DNA of 64,000 nt from JBCBDX01 sp038529265. GTDB taxonomy: Bacteria; Pseudomonadota; Alphaproteobacteria; Rhizobiales; Rhizobiaceae. The DNA lies in assembly GCA_038529265.1 (NCBI GenBank), contig JBCBDX010000004.1:186001-250000 (forward strand). The letters run 5' to 3'. Below the pieces are notes generated by a model. That model was not told where the DNA came from. It saw only the letters and a list, made by a program, of their open reading frames with translations, and did no database searches. The translations under genes were made by a program, and so were the position numbers. This document shows, piece after piece, positions 26,891-36,467 of this stretch (the stretch's first letter is position 1; the number at the start of each line of letters is the position of its first letter).

Positions 26891-29347
26891 ATGAGCAACC
26901 CGTTCGACGACATTCCGTTCGATTCCGGACCAACGCCACAAACACCAGCAACAGGCGGCGGCAGCGGCTTGGCCGCGCGGGCCATGGGCCAGCGGAACGC
27001 ACCAAACTATCTGGATGGGCTAAATGAAGAACAACGCCGCGCGGTGGAAACAACGGAGGGCGCTGTTCTGGTGCTGGCAGGCGCCGGCACCGGCAAGACC
27101 CGTGTTCTGACCACGCGCATCGCTCATATTCTGGCGCAAGGAAAAGCGTGGCCGTCACAAATTCTGGCCGTGACCTTCACCAACAAAGCCGCCCGCGAGA
27201 TGAAAGAGCGCATCGGCATGCTGGTTGGCGGTGCCGTTGAAGGCATGCCTTGGCTTGGCACGTTCCACTCCATCGGCGTCAAAATGCTGCGCAAACATGC
27301 CGAACTCGCTGGTTTGAGATCAGACTTTTCAATTCTCGACACCGATGACCAGATCCGGTTGATCAAACAGCTCATCCAGGCCGAAGGCATCGACGACAAG
27401 CGCTGGCCGGCACGCACTTTCGCCAACATGATGGACGGCTGGAAGAACAAGGGCTGGGCACCGGACGATATTCCTGAAGGTGACGCGCGCGCATTTGCCA
27501 ACGGAAAAGGCCGCGAACTTTATACCGCCTATCAAAACCGCCTGAAGACGCTGAACGCCTGCGATTTCGGCGACTTGCTGATGCATCCGATCCGCATCAT
27601 GTGCACCCACGCCGATGTACTGGCCGAATATCATGGTAGGTTCAAATATATACTCGTTGACGAGTATCAGGACACCAACACCGCCCAATATATGTGGTTA
27701 CGCCTGCTGGCCCAGCCGCGCGAAGGCGCTGAAACCGCCAACATTTGCTGCGTCGGTGATGATGACCAATCGATCTACGGATGGCGCGGCGCGGAGGTCG
27801 ACAATATTCTGCGGTTTGAAAAAGACTTCAGGAACGCAGCGGTCATCCGCCTTGAGCGTAACTACCGCTCGACGGCCCATATTCTCGGCGCTGCCTCGCA
27901 TCTGATCAGCCACAATGAAGACCGCCTTGGCAAAACGCTTTTCACCGATGTCGCCGATCCAGATGATGCAAAGGTGCAAGTGCATGCGGCATGGGATTCC
28001 GAAGAAGAAGCCCGCGCCGTGGGCGAAGAAATAGAGAGCTACCAACGCCAGCAGCATGATCTGAACGATATGGCGATCCTGGTGCGCGCGTCATTCCAGA
28101 TGCGCGAATTTGAAGACCGCTTCGTAACGCTCGGGCTGAACTACCGTGTCATCGGTGGACCGCGCTTTTATGAGCGCATGGAGATCCGTGACGCGATGGC
28201 CTACTTTCGCGTGGTCTGCCAACCCGCTGATGACTTAGCGTTCGAGCGCATCGTCAATACGCCCAAGCGCGGCCTGGGTGACGCATCAGTACGCCTCGTC
28301 CATGATTATGCGCGGCGCAAAAACATACCCATGCTTCAGGCCGCAGCTGAAATCGTTGAAGGTGAAGAGCTCAAGCCAAAACCGCGCGCAGCGCTACGTG
28401 GCGTTGTGGAGAACTTCAAGCGCTGGGCCGAAATTCTTGATCGCACCCCCCATGGGGAACTAGCCGAAACGATCCTTGAGGAAAGTGGCTACACCGACAT
28501 GTGGAAGGCAAGCCGGGACGCCGATGCGCCCGGACGCTTGGAAAATCTCAAAGAACTCATTCGCTCAATGGACGAATTTGAGTCCATGCGCTCCTTCCTT
28601 GAGCATGTCTCGCTCGTAATGGATGCTGAGCAAAACGAAGATTTAGACGCCATCTCGATTATGACGCTCCACGCCGCCAAGGGCCTGGAGTTCGAAACGG
28701 TATTCCTGCCCGGCTGGGAAGAAGGCCTTTTTCCCCACCAGCGCTCGCTCGATGAGGGCGGCAAGAACGGCCTAGAAGAGGAACGCCGCCTCGCCTATGT
28801 CGGCATCACCCGCGCCAAGCGAAACTGCCATATTTGGTTTGTGTCCAACCGGCGCATTCATGGCCTATGGCAATCCACCATTCCATCGCGTTTTCTCGAT
28901 GAATTGCCAAATGACCACGCCGATGTGGCTGAACCGCCGAGCCAGTATGGCGGTGGCGGTTACGGCACCTCGCGCTTTGACCGCATGGAACCATTTGGTT
29001 CATCGCGCTCATCGCCCGGTTGGCAAAGAGCACAAGCCAACCAAACCAGCGCCACGCGCGAAAACTGGGGCTCCCGATCTGGCATGGGCGTTGAACGCAT
29101 CGGCTATGGTGAGGCAGATTCCGGTTTTGGCGCAGGAAAAGGCTCGGTGAAGTCACGCACGATTGAGGGCGAACTCGTCGCCAAGTCGGTTGCCGATACG
29201 CCCTCCAATTTCGCGAACGGCGACCGGGTCTTTCACCTGAAATTCGGCAACGGCAACATTGTTTCCATTGAAGGAAACAAGCTGACCGTCGACTTTGACA
29301 AAGCCGGACAAAAGAAAGTGCTCGACGGGTTTGTACAGAAGGTTTGA
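26891..29347 (+). CDS. uvrD: UvrD/PcrA-type ATP-dependent DNA helicase
   Basis: Superfamily 1 3'-5' DNA helicase of 818 aa for repair and replication-fork processing. Motifs seen include the Q motif (LNEEQRRAVE), Walker A (AGAGTGKTRVL), TFTNKAAREM, Walker B region (LVDEYQDTNTAQY), GDDDQSIYGWRGA, and later GLEFETVFLPGWEEGLFPH and RLAYVGITRAKRNC. A Gly/Ser-rich linker at about 680-750 leads to a PcrA-type C-terminal domain (VFHLKFGNGNIVSIEGNKLT) known to contact RNA polymerase. The first 35 residues are a low-complexity extension. A 54-codon membrane-protein ORF follows 31 nt downstream. Confidence 0.93.
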   Translation: MSNPFDDIPFDSGPTPQTPATGGGSGLAARAMGQRNAPNYLDGLNEEQRRAVETTEGAVLVLAGAGTGKTRVLTTRIAHILAQGKAWPSQILAVTFTNKAAREMKERIGMLVGGAVEGMPWLGTFHSIGVKMLRKHAELAGLRSDFSILDTDDQIRLIKQLIQAEGIDDKRWPARTFANMMDGWKNKGWAPDDIPEGDARAFANGKGRELYTAYQNRLKTLNACDFGDLLMHPIRIMCTHADVLAEYHGRFKYILVDEYQDTNTAQYMWLRLLAQPREGAETANICCVGDDDQSIYGWRGAEVDNILRFEKDFRNAAVIRLERNYRSTAHILGAASHLISHNEDRLGKTLFTDVADPDDAKVQVHAAWDSEEEARAVGEEIESYQRQQHDLNDMAILVRASFQMREFEDRFVTLGLNYRVIGGPRFYERMEIRDAMAYFRVVCQPADDLAFERIVNTPKRGLGDASVRLVHDYARRKNIPMLQAAAEIVEGEELKPKPRAALRGVVENFKRWAEILDRTPHGELAETILEESGYTDMWKASRDADAPGRLENLKELIRSMDEFESMRSFLEHVSLVMDAEQNEDLDAISIMTLHAAKGLEFETVFLPGWEEGLFPHQRSLDEGGKNGLEEERRLAYVGITRAKRNCHIWFVSNRRIHGLWQSTIPSRFLDELPNDHADVAEPPSQYGGGGYGTSRFDRMEPFGSSRSSPGWQRAQANQTSATRENWGSRSGMGVERIGYGEADSGFGAGKGSVKSRTIEGELVAKSVADTPSNFANGDRVFHLKFGNGNIVSIEGNKLTVDFDKAGQKKVLDGFVQKV

Positions 29348-29378
29348 GTGCAACCGCAAAAACCGGTAGAATAATGCC

Positions 29379-29543
29379 ATGAGCGATCCAATCCGCGCGG
29401 AATCCATCGAAACACCCAAAGCCGCGCTGATCATTTCGGCGGCAATCGTCGGCATTGGCGCGCTTGGTTTTGTCGGCTGGTCAAGCGAAGGCGCCAACCT
29501 TTTCTTCTCGCTAGTTCAGGCTGGCTTGGCTTGGTGCCTATAA
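29379..29543 (+). CDS. small membrane protein (54 aa)
   Basis: A short open frame of 54 codons begins with a polar segment (MSDPIRAESIETPKAA). It continues with one or two hydrophobic helices (LIISAAIVGIGALGFVGW and LFFSLVQAGLAWCL). It starts 31 nt past the helicase stop on the same strand. The ribosome-binding site is weak (GGTAGA). The codon pattern and hydrophobic design favour a real gene, but homologues could not be checked. Confidence 0.5.
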   Translation: MSDPIRAESIETPKAALIISAAIVGIGALGFVGWSSEGANLFFSLVQAGLAWCL

Positions 29544-29628
29544 CCCGATCACACTTGTGAGAGTGCGGCAATTGCTCAATTGCAGCCCGTGAAACGACCA
29601 CCTATTTAAGCGTTGGATCGGAGTAGCC

Positions 29629-30210
29629 ATGCGTTATTTATTTGCCGGACTTATTGTCGCCACCGCCGCTATTATCTTTCTTGCCGTCGGCATGCGCAGC
29701 GATATCCGAAACGATCAGGAAGTGGCGGCGGCCTATGGGGTGCCGTTTGAACTGATCGACCATAATGGTCAGCCGATCACCGAAGACGCGTTTCGTGGCC
29801 AGCCAACCGCCCTCTTCTTCGGCTTCACACATTGCCCGGAAGTCTGCCCAACCACCGTCTATGAACTGGACGGTTGGTTCAAACAGTTGGGCGAAGATGG
29901 CCAGAACATAAATGCGTTTTTCGTGACCATTGATCCCGAGCGAGATACAGCTGACCTTCTAAGCGCCTATCTGGAGTCGCAGTCAGACCGGATCACCGGC
30001 ATCACCGGCGATCCGGAAAAGGTTCGCGCCATGGCCCGTGGTTTCAACATATACTTTAAAAAGTTTGATGAAGATGAGAGCGGCTACAATATGGATCACA
30101 CCGCATCCATTTTGTTGCTGGACTCAAACGGGGCGTTCCGAAAGACCATTTCATACGGTGAAAACACGGACACCGCGCTGCAAAAGCTGCGCGATCTCGC
30201 AAACACCTGA
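29629..30210 (+). CDS. SCO1/SenC family copper chaperone
   Basis: Thioredoxin-fold protein of 193 aa that helps deliver copper to cytochrome c oxidase (CuA site). An N-terminal membrane anchor (YLFAGLIVATAAIIFLAVGM) is followed by the copper-binding CxxxC motif in FTHCPEVCPTTV and the conserved distal His in NMDHTASILLL. The length is typical. It stands between the small membrane ORF and the antiporter on the same strand; a spacer of about 85 nt upstream probably holds its promoter. Confidence 0.92.
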   Translation: MRYLFAGLIVATAAIIFLAVGMRSDIRNDQEVAAAYGVPFELIDHNGQPITEDAFRGQPTALFFGFTHCPEVCPTTVYELDGWFKQLGEDGQNINAFFVTIDPERDTADLLSAYLESQSDRITGITGDPEKVRAMARGFNIYFKKFDEDESGYNMDHTASILLLDSNGAFRKTISYGENTDTALQKLRDLANT

Positions 30211-30282
30211 CCGCTGGCTGTTGCCATATTAGCCTGATCGCGCGTATTTCGCGTTAGGGCACAACGCATAAAGGCGGTTCTT

Positions 30283-32133
30283 TTGGAGCATATCGCAATC
30301 AAACTCGCCTTCATTGGCGGGGCAGGCATTGCAGCGCAATGGTTGGCTTGGCGCTTTCGTTTGCCAGCAATCGTTTTGTTGCTCGTGGCAGGTTTCATCG
30401 CTGGGCCGGTCACCGGCTTTATCGATCCTGTGCGCGATTTCGGCGACATCTACAAACCCGTCGTCGGATTGGCCGTTGCGATCATTCTTTTTGAAGGCGG
30501 GCTGACACTCAACTTCAAAGAAATTCAGGAAACGTCCAAAGCCGTGCGCCGGGTGATCTTTGCCGGCGGGCCGCTGGTTTGGGCAGGCGGCACACTTGCC
30601 GCGCACTATATCGGCGGCTTGGCTTGGCCGGTGGCCATTACGCTCGGCGCTGTGTTTGTGATAACAGGCCCCACTGTCATCATGCCGCTTTTGCGCACGG
30701 CCAAGCTCCAATCTCGCCCGGCTTCAGTTCTGCGATGGGAGGCCATTGTCAACGACGCGCTGGGCGCGCTGATGGCAGTTATCGCGTTTGAGCTATTTCT
30801 GGTTTTCTCCGGACTGCATGCCGCATCCAACGTGTTTGCATCCGTGTTCACAGGCTTCTTTTTTGCCGGCATCGCTGGTTATGGCGCGGGCAAGTTCCTG
30901 ATCTGGGCCTTCATTCGCGGTCACATACCTGACTATCTTAAAGCACCGGTACTTTTTGCTGTCGTCCTCAGCCTCTTTGCGGTGTCAAACGAGTTGTTGG
31001 AAGAATCGGGTCTCCTGACCGTAACGATCATGGGCATCACCATGGCCAATTCGCGGATTGCATCACTCACGGAAATGCGCCGCTTTAAAGAGACAGTGAC
31101 CGTATTGCTCGTTTCCGGGCTATTTATTTTGCTCACAGCAGCGCTCGATTGGCCCACCATCGCACTCATCGATGTGCGTGCTATCGCCTTTGTTATTGTT
31201 CTGCTTTTCATCGTGCGCCCGGTTGCTATCGCTATCGCAACGATCGGAACAGAACTGACGTGGCGCGAACGACTTTTGGTTGGCTGGATCGCACCGCGCG
31301 GCATCGTTGCCGTTGCTGTCACAGGTATTTTTGGCGCAGCTCTGGCTGACATGGGCGTGGAAGACGGCTCCAAGATGATCGCCTTTACGTTTGCAGTGGT
31401 GGTCGGATCGATTTTGCTTCACGGCTTCTCGCTGCTACCGCTTGCTGCCGCGCTTGGCCTGCGATCAACGCAAAAACCAGGTATTCTGATCGTGGGCGGC
31501 TCGCGTTGGGCTACAGCCTTTGCCAACAAGTTGACGGATATGGACGTGGTGGTGACAATCTCAGACGCCAATTGGAACCATATCTCCGACGCGCGTCTTG
31601 CCAATCTGAATGTGCACTATGGCGAGATTCTTTCCGAGCATGCGCATCACCATCTTGATCTGAACCGATACGCAACGCTGATCGCAGCGACTGACAACGA
31701 CGCTTACAACGCGCTGGTCTGCACCGACTTCGGGCCGGAAATCGGACGCGGCAATGTTTATCAACTCGGCGATGACAGCACGAAAACAGCGCGCCAATCA
31801 CTGAGCTTCACGCTCGGCGGCATTCAGTTGTTCAAGCCGGGTCTCACATTGCGCGATCTGCAGGGCTATGTGCGTGATAACTGGGTATTCCAGTCAACGC
31901 GCCTGACCGATGAATACACATACGAGCAATTCACCGAAGCACGCACTGAAGGTTCGCGTATGATCCTGTGGCGCAAGCCCGATGGCCGATTGGTTTTTGC
32001 CAGCAATTGCGCAGGTGCCAAGCCGCAGAAAAACGATGTTATCTTGCAATTCACACCACCCCGGCCGGAAAAGCAGGAGAGTGCGAAACACAGAGCACCT
32101 TCCACCGATAAATCATCGGTCTCTGCGTCCTGA
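30283..32133 (+). CDS. CPA1-type Na+/H+ antiporter with C-terminal TrkA-N-like domain
   Basis: Monovalent cation/proton antiporter of 616 aa. The first 390 residues form about 12 TM helices, with the family motifs ILFEGGLTLNF (about residue 68) and EAIVNDALGAL (about 155). The rest is cytoplasmic: a Rossmann-like TrkA-N/RCK domain (GILIVGGSRWATAFANKLTD) and a shorter TrkA-C-like tail. The nucleotide-binding glycine pattern is altered (GGSRWA in place of GxGxxG), so ligand control may differ. The start is TTG 30283, with AAGGCGG at 30271-30277. A role in pH or salt homeostasis fits a marine organism. Confidence 0.9.
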   Translation: MEHIAIKLAFIGGAGIAAQWLAWRFRLPAIVLLLVAGFIAGPVTGFIDPVRDFGDIYKPVVGLAVAIILFEGGLTLNFKEIQETSKAVRRVIFAGGPLVWAGGTLAAHYIGGLAWPVAITLGAVFVITGPTVIMPLLRTAKLQSRPASVLRWEAIVNDALGALMAVIAFELFLVFSGLHAASNVFASVFTGFFFAGIAGYGAGKFLIWAFIRGHIPDYLKAPVLFAVVLSLFAVSNELLEESGLLTVTIMGITMANSRIASLTEMRRFKETVTVLLVSGLFILLTAALDWPTIALIDVRAIAFVIVLLFIVRPVAIAIATIGTELTWRERLLVGWIAPRGIVAVAVTGIFGAALADMGVEDGSKMIAFTFAVVVGSILLHGFSLLPLAAALGLRSTQKPGILIVGGSRWATAFANKLTDMDVVVTISDANWNHISDARLANLNVHYGEILSEHAHHHLDLNRYATLIAATDNDAYNALVCTDFGPEIGRGNVYQLGDDSTKTARQSLSFTLGGIQLFKPGLTLRDLQGYVRDNWVFQSTRLTDEYTYEQFTEARTEGSRMILWRKPDGRLVFASNCAGAKPQKNDVILQFTPPRPEKQESAKHRAPSTDKSSVSAS

Positions 32134-32150
32134 AATTTTGGAACATCATT

Positions 32151-33047
32151 TTGAATACCTCGCAGCAAAACCGCATTTTCACACAACTGCCAAAGGAAGA
32201 CGCGCACCGACTCTTTGAAGCACTGGATGCTGCGCTCGAGGAAGACGGGCACGCCGTCTCTGTTTTTGAGACCTTTGAAGACTCAGGCGTCTTTGAAGTC
32301 TCTGTCTACGTGGACGCGGAAGAAACTGACGCCGTCATCGCTCAAATCGCAAAGACCGCAAAAGCAGCCAATTTGGAAACAAAAATCGTCACCGAAGAAC
32401 TGCAAGATGAAGACTGGGTTGCCAAATCGTTAGAAGGTCTCAAGCCCGTGCGCGTGGACCGCTTTGTCGTCCATGGAAGTCATGATCGTGACATGATCGG
32501 CGGGACCGAAACAGGTATTGAAATCGAAGCGGGCCAAGCCTTCGGTACCGGCCACCACGGAACCACCGCAGGGTGCCTGGATATGATGGCCAGATTGTTC
32601 CGCCGTCGCGTTCCCAATATCGTTTTAGATGTCGGGACAGGAAGCGCGGTCCTTGCCATAGCAGCCGCCAAGCGCTGGAAAGTGCCGGTGATCGCAACCG
32701 ACATTGACCCTGTGGCAACAAAAGTGGCCAGACATAATGCTGCTTTGAATGGCGTGGGCGGGCTCGTTCATTGCCTCACAACGGGCGGGCTGACGCACAA
32801 TGTGGTGCGTGGCAACGGGCCCTATCCGGTTATTGTTGCTAACATTCTGGCCAAGCCTCTTATGAAGCTGGCACCTCAGTTTGCGGAAAATCTGACCAAT
32901 GGTGGCGACGTTATTTTGTCCGGTATTCTGGCCCAACAACGTTTCAAGGTGTTGGCAGCATTCCGCCAACAGGGTCTTTATCACCAGAAGACAATCTGGC
33001 GCGAGGGTTGGGTCACGCTCCACCTGCGTGCGAACAGCCCAAACTGA
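32151..33047 (+). CDS. prmA: ribosomal protein L11 methyltransferase
   Basis: Methylates ribosomal protein L11 using S-adenosylmethionine; 298 aa. The N-terminal substrate-recognition domain (about 1-100) precedes the methyltransferase domain, with GQAFGTGHHGTTAGCLDMM, motif I VLDVGTGSAVLAIAAAK and the active-site motif VIVANILAKPL. The start is TTG 32151, 17 nt after the antiporter stop, so co-transcription is possible. It is followed by a convergent small gene and aminopeptidase P, a neighbourhood seen in other Hyphomicrobiales. Confidence 0.93.
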   Translation: MNTSQQNRIFTQLPKEDAHRLFEALDAALEEDGHAVSVFETFEDSGVFEVSVYVDAEETDAVIAQIAKTAKAANLETKIVTEELQDEDWVAKSLEGLKPVRVDRFVVHGSHDRDMIGGTETGIEIEAGQAFGTGHHGTTAGCLDMMARLFRRRVPNIVLDVGTGSAVLAIAAAKRWKVPVIATDIDPVATKVARHNAALNGVGGLVHCLTTGGLTHNVVRGNGPYPVIVANILAKPLMKLAPQFAENLTNGGDVILSGILAQQRFKVLAAFRQQGLYHQKTIWREGWVTLHLRANSPN

Positions 33048-33221
33048 TCAAGCAAACGGCTGACGGCCTTTCAGCAAATCCTGGCGGTTCAGACCACGCG
33101 CTTTCAGGCTTTCATCGTCCAGCATCAAAAGCGCGCCATTGACGTATTTTGCGGCTTCGCGACCACGCGCTTCGACCATTGCGTCGATAATGTTGCGGAA
33201 CATGCTTTTGCGGGTTGCCAT
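33048..33221 (-). CDS. small conserved-type hypothetical protein (57 aa)
   Basis: Short basic protein starting MATRKSMFRNIIDAMVEARG and ending LNRQDLLKGRQPFA. ATG 33221 has GGAG 7 nt upstream, which is why the longer frame to 33320 is not used. The tail is reminiscent of DUF1127/YjiS-like small proteins (LxAxGLxRxDI pattern), but the match is loose and no function is claimed. It is convergent with prmA (adjacent ends) and divergent from aminopeptidase P. Confidence 0.6.
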   Translation of the reverse strand: MATRKSMFRNIIDAMVEARGREAAKYVNGALLMLDDESLKARGLNRQDLLKGRQPFA

Positions 33222-33362
33222 GATGGGCTCCATCTTGTTGCGGTACGAAATAAATGGCGCACACAATGCCGATCGGCTACGCCTAAAGTCGCAAAACTGC
33301 CATGCAGCATTGCATGGCAAATAATGGTCTGCGAACGAGCGACCTACGACTCAGGGGATCAC

Positions 33363-35192
33363 ATGTATCAGTCATTCAATCTTAAAAGTGACGGCACCAA
33401 GGGCCCGGAGCGCGTAGCCGCGCTACGAGCGCTGATGCGTGACAAGGAGTTTGATGCCTTTCTGTTGCCTCATAGTGATCCGCACCAAAATGAGTATCTA
33501 CCAGAACGTGACGAGCGTTTGGCATGGTTGACCGGCTTCACAGGGTCTGCAGGCGCAGCCATTATCACGCAAGACAGGGCCGTTATTCTGGTAGATGGCC
33601 GCTACACGCTGCAAGCACGTGAACAGGCCGATGACGAAACATTTCAGATCGATGATTTGGTCGGTCTTGGCGTTTCGGGTTGGATCAAGAAACACCTGCC
33701 TGAAAAAACACGGCTCGCCTACGATCCATGGATGCATACGCAAAATGCGGTCGAGAGCCTGACCAAGCTTGCAGACAAGACTGGCATCGCGCTCGTCGGG
33801 ATTGAGCAAAACCCGATTGATCAAATCTGGCCCGATCAACCCCTACTGCCAACAGGCGATATCACCATTCAGCGCAAAGAATTGGCGGGCATGACCGCCA
33901 AACGCAAACTACGAGATCTGCAAAAGGAGCTTCGCGCACAAAAGGTTGACGCCGTCATTTTGACCGATCCAACTTCTGCCAGTTGGCTTTTTAACATTCG
34001 CGGCAACCAGATTGTGCATACGCCGCTGGTGCTGGCTTGGACGATCGTGCCCGCGCGCGGGATGGCACAACTCTTCGTTGATACAAGCAACGCTGATATT
34101 GAGGCGCAGGCCTATCTGACGCAGTTGGCCGACCTCCACCCCTATGAAGAATTCGCGGACGCTATCGATGCGCTGGCTAGAACGGCCAAATCCATCATGA
34201 TAGATCCAGCGCGCGCAGCTAACGCCGTCTATGCCAAACTGGATGCGGGCGGCGCTGCGCTGGTCAAGGCGAGCGATCCATGTGCGTTGCCCCGCGCGCG
34301 CAAAAACCGCACTGAGCTAAAAGGTGCCACCAACGCGCACGAGCGCGATGGTGTGGCGATGATACAGTTTTTGGCCTGGCTGGGTGCGCAGGACCCGGAA
34401 AGCCTGGATGAGATCAGCGTCGCCAAGAAACTGGAAAATTGCCGTGCTGAAACCGGCGAGCGGCTCGGCGTGCCACTGCGCGATATATCATTTGATACCA
34501 TCTGCGGTTCGGGCCCAAACGGCGCCATCGTCCACTATCGCGTTACCGAAGACAGCAATCGCCGGATGAAGCGCGATGATCTGTTGCTGATGGATTCCGG
34601 CGCGCAATATGAAGATGGCACAACGGACATCACGCGGGTCATCCCACTGGGCGAGCCAAGTGCTGAACAAAAAAAGCACTTCACGCTCGTCCTCAAAGGC
34701 ATGATCGCGATCAGCCTGGCAAAGTTCCCGGCAGGTACACGCGGCTCTGACCTTGACCCCCTAGCGCGCCGCGCGCTGTGGGAGCACGGCTTGGACTATG
34801 GCCACGGCACCGGCCATGGCATCGGCTCATACCTTGCCGTTCATGAAGGCCCGCAATCCATCTCCAAGAGAGGTGCGGCGCAACTTGAAACAGGGATGAT
34901 CGTCTCCAACGAACCCGGCTATTATAAAACCGGCAGCCACGGTATCCGGATCGAAAACCTTGTCTATGTGAAGCCGCCAAAGGTGCCTCGTGATGGCGAA
35001 ATCGCGGTTCACTCGTTTGAGACGTTGACGCTGTGCCCGATTGACCGTCGTCTCATCGAACGCAAGCTCTTGTCCAGGCAAGAGCGCCAATGGCTGAACC
35101 GCTATCACGCGCGGGTGCGGCGGGTTCTTTCACCACTCATTGAGGATCAGGCCGTGCGCCTTTGGCTCGATCAGGCAACCGCGCGGATTTGA
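33363..35192 (+). CDS. aminopeptidase P family protein (M24B)
   Basis: Metallopeptidase of 609 aa, predicted to remove an N-terminal residue before proline. Two creatinase-like N-terminal domains (GERxxA-type start with LTGFTGSAGAAIIT) precede the pita-bread catalytic domain. This shows DSGAQYEDGTTDITRV (two metal-binding Asp), GHGTGHGIGSYLAVHEGP (metal His), NEPGYY and the final Glu in RIENLVYV. The long form is typical of the three-domain eukaryote-like enzymes. ATG 33363 is preferred over 33324 because GGGGA lies about 6 nt upstream. Confidence 0.92.
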   Translation: MYQSFNLKSDGTKGPERVAALRALMRDKEFDAFLLPHSDPHQNEYLPERDERLAWLTGFTGSAGAAIITQDRAVILVDGRYTLQAREQADDETFQIDDLVGLGVSGWIKKHLPEKTRLAYDPWMHTQNAVESLTKLADKTGIALVGIEQNPIDQIWPDQPLLPTGDITIQRKELAGMTAKRKLRDLQKELRAQKVDAVILTDPTSASWLFNIRGNQIVHTPLVLAWTIVPARGMAQLFVDTSNADIEAQAYLTQLADLHPYEEFADAIDALARTAKSIMIDPARAANAVYAKLDAGGAALVKASDPCALPRARKNRTELKGATNAHERDGVAMIQFLAWLGAQDPESLDEISVAKKLENCRAETGERLGVPLRDISFDTICGSGPNGAIVHYRVTEDSNRRMKRDDLLLMDSGAQYEDGTTDITRVIPLGEPSAEQKKHFTLVLKGMIAISLAKFPAGTRGSDLDPLARRALWEHGLDYGHGTGHGIGSYLAVHEGPQSISKRGAAQLETGMIVSNEPGYYKTGSHGIRIENLVYVKPPKVPRDGEIAVHSFETLTLCPIDRRLIERKLLSRQERQWLNRYHARVRRVLSPLIEDQAVRLWLDQATARI

Positions 35193-35489
35193 TCACCCGA
35201 GCAGCGCACGAAAGCCAAGAACCGCAGCCCACCCGACCGCGAACATGCCGAGCGGCGGCAGGTAAAGCGCGGCAACGCCCGCGACAATCAAAGCCGCCCG
35301 GTCGGCCATCGACCCAAAAGCGAGCGATGGCACAACGATGGTGGTCAATACAGCGGCAGGCACGGCGTTGAGCGCTGCTTCCACACGCGGCGGAATTTCT
35401 GAAAAGCGTGATAAAACCAGATGCCCTGCGGCCCGCGTTGCGTAGGTCGCGACCGCAGCGCCGATGATGATCCAGACCGTTACCGACAT
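35193..35489 (-). CDS. azlD: AzlD family branched-chain amino acid transport subunit
   Basis: Small membrane protein of 98 aa with four hydrophobic segments (SVTVWIIIGAAVATYATRAA onward and VLTTIVVPSLAF). Together with AzlC it forms a branched-chain amino acid exporter. A longer frame reaches 35855, but ATG 35489 begins one base after the azlC stop, which fits a coupled azlC-azlD pair and the usual AzlD length. It ends directly at the convergent aminopeptidase P stop. Confidence 0.85.
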   Translation of the reverse strand: MSVTVWIIIGAAVATYATRAAGHLVLSRFSEIPPRVEAALNAVPAAVLTTIVVPSLAFGSMADRAALIVAGVAALYLPPLGMFAVGWAAVLGFRALLG

Positions 35490-35490
35490 T

Positions 35491-36195
35491 TCAAACCACC
35501 ATCCGATGGTCGTTGGGAAGACCCAAAATGGCGGCAACCAAAACGCCGCTAAGGCCACCCAGCGACACATGCCATGGCGAGCCGATAAAGTGAAAGGCGA
35601 GGATCGAGACGATGGCGCTCGCGGCAACGACCGGCAGCCAGTTTGCGCGTTTTCTGAACGCCAGCACCAGCGACAGAAAATAGATCGGCAGCAGCATGTC
35701 CACGCCATATTGTTCGGGGTTTTCAATGAGACCACCGAACAACGCACCCAAAAAGGTGACGAAAATCCAAAGCGTCCACCATGTAAGCCCGCCGCCCATA
35801 AACCAGGCGAAGGTGATCGGCTTGCCACTTTCCGCGCGTTTTTCGCTTTCCGCAAAATGCGGATCGACCAAAAAATGGAACGCCACGTAGCGCTGCCAAG
35901 GCTGGAAATCCCTCATGCGCCGCCCCGTCACCGCCGAATAAAGCACATGGCGAAAATTCACCGCGAAGATCGAAAAGACAATCAACCAGGGAGCGATCTG
36001 CTGGCCGAAGAGTTCGATCCCCACCATCTGGCTAGCACCGGCAAAGACGATGGCGCTCATAAGCGTCGCCTCGAAAACCGTCATGCCATTATCGACGGCC
36101 AGCGCCCCGAACAAAGCCCCAAACGGCGCTGCCGCCAATATCGGCGCACCGGCGCTGAAAACACCTTGCATAAACTCTGATTTTTGCCCGGCCAT
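35491..36195 (-). CDS. azlC: AzlC family branched-chain amino acid exporter subunit
   Basis: Inner-membrane protein of 234 aa, the large subunit of an AzlCD-type exporter of branched-chain amino acids. It has the family features FGALFGALAVDNGMTVFEAT and FAGASQMVGIELFGQQIAPW, then NFRHVLYSAV. ATG 36195 is chosen over a TTG at 36204 because GGAGG lies 9 nt upstream of the ATG. azlD follows immediately. The roughly 270 nt upstream (36196-36467) contain no convincing gene. Confidence 0.88.
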   Translation of the reverse strand: MAGQKSEFMQGVFSAGAPILAAAPFGALFGALAVDNGMTVFEATLMSAIVFAGASQMVGIELFGQQIAPWLIVFSIFAVNFRHVLYSAVTGRRMRDFQPWQRYVAFHFLVDPHFAESEKRAESGKPITFAWFMGGGLTWWTLWIFVTFLGALFGGLIENPEQYGVDMLLPIYFLSLVLAFRKRANWLPVVAASAIVSILAFHFIGSPWHVSLGGLSGVLVAAILGLPNDHRMVV

Positions 36196-36467
36196 GGCGC
36201 TCAACCTCCGAGCCCGTGCTAGCGGCAGCCCGCTAACCTGTCACGCCAAAAGCGCTGATGGATGGATTAGGTTTTTTGAAGGGGGTGGGCAAAGTGCAGG
36301 CAATCTAAGATTTGCGGACTGGCGAATTCGGCTTATAGCTGCCGTTCAGGACCGGCAGCGGCACTTCTTCAAAGCGGCCATTCGTGGCCACGGACCAAAT
36401 TTCCCAAGTGAGTGACGGGATAGCGGACTTTTGAGACATTCGCTGGGTTTACACCAATGGCCGCTCA
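36196..36467. other. gene-free stretch between azlC and the tautomerase gene
   Basis: No open frame with a ribosome-binding site or recognisable protein was found here. It should contain the azlC promoter (minus) at its left end. It marks the left edge of the accessory region that runs to ligA. Confidence 0.4.

Noticed and set aside
33363..35192. Second M24 protein considered as another DddP-like lyase
   Set aside because: It has the three-domain aminopeptidase P architecture and its motifs (GHGTGHGIGSYLAVHEGP), not the DddP-specific HGVGLCDE segment.
35464..36180. 238-codon plus-strand frame
   Set aside because: It is antisense to azlC and azlD, and its composition is that expected of a shadow of membrane-protein codons.
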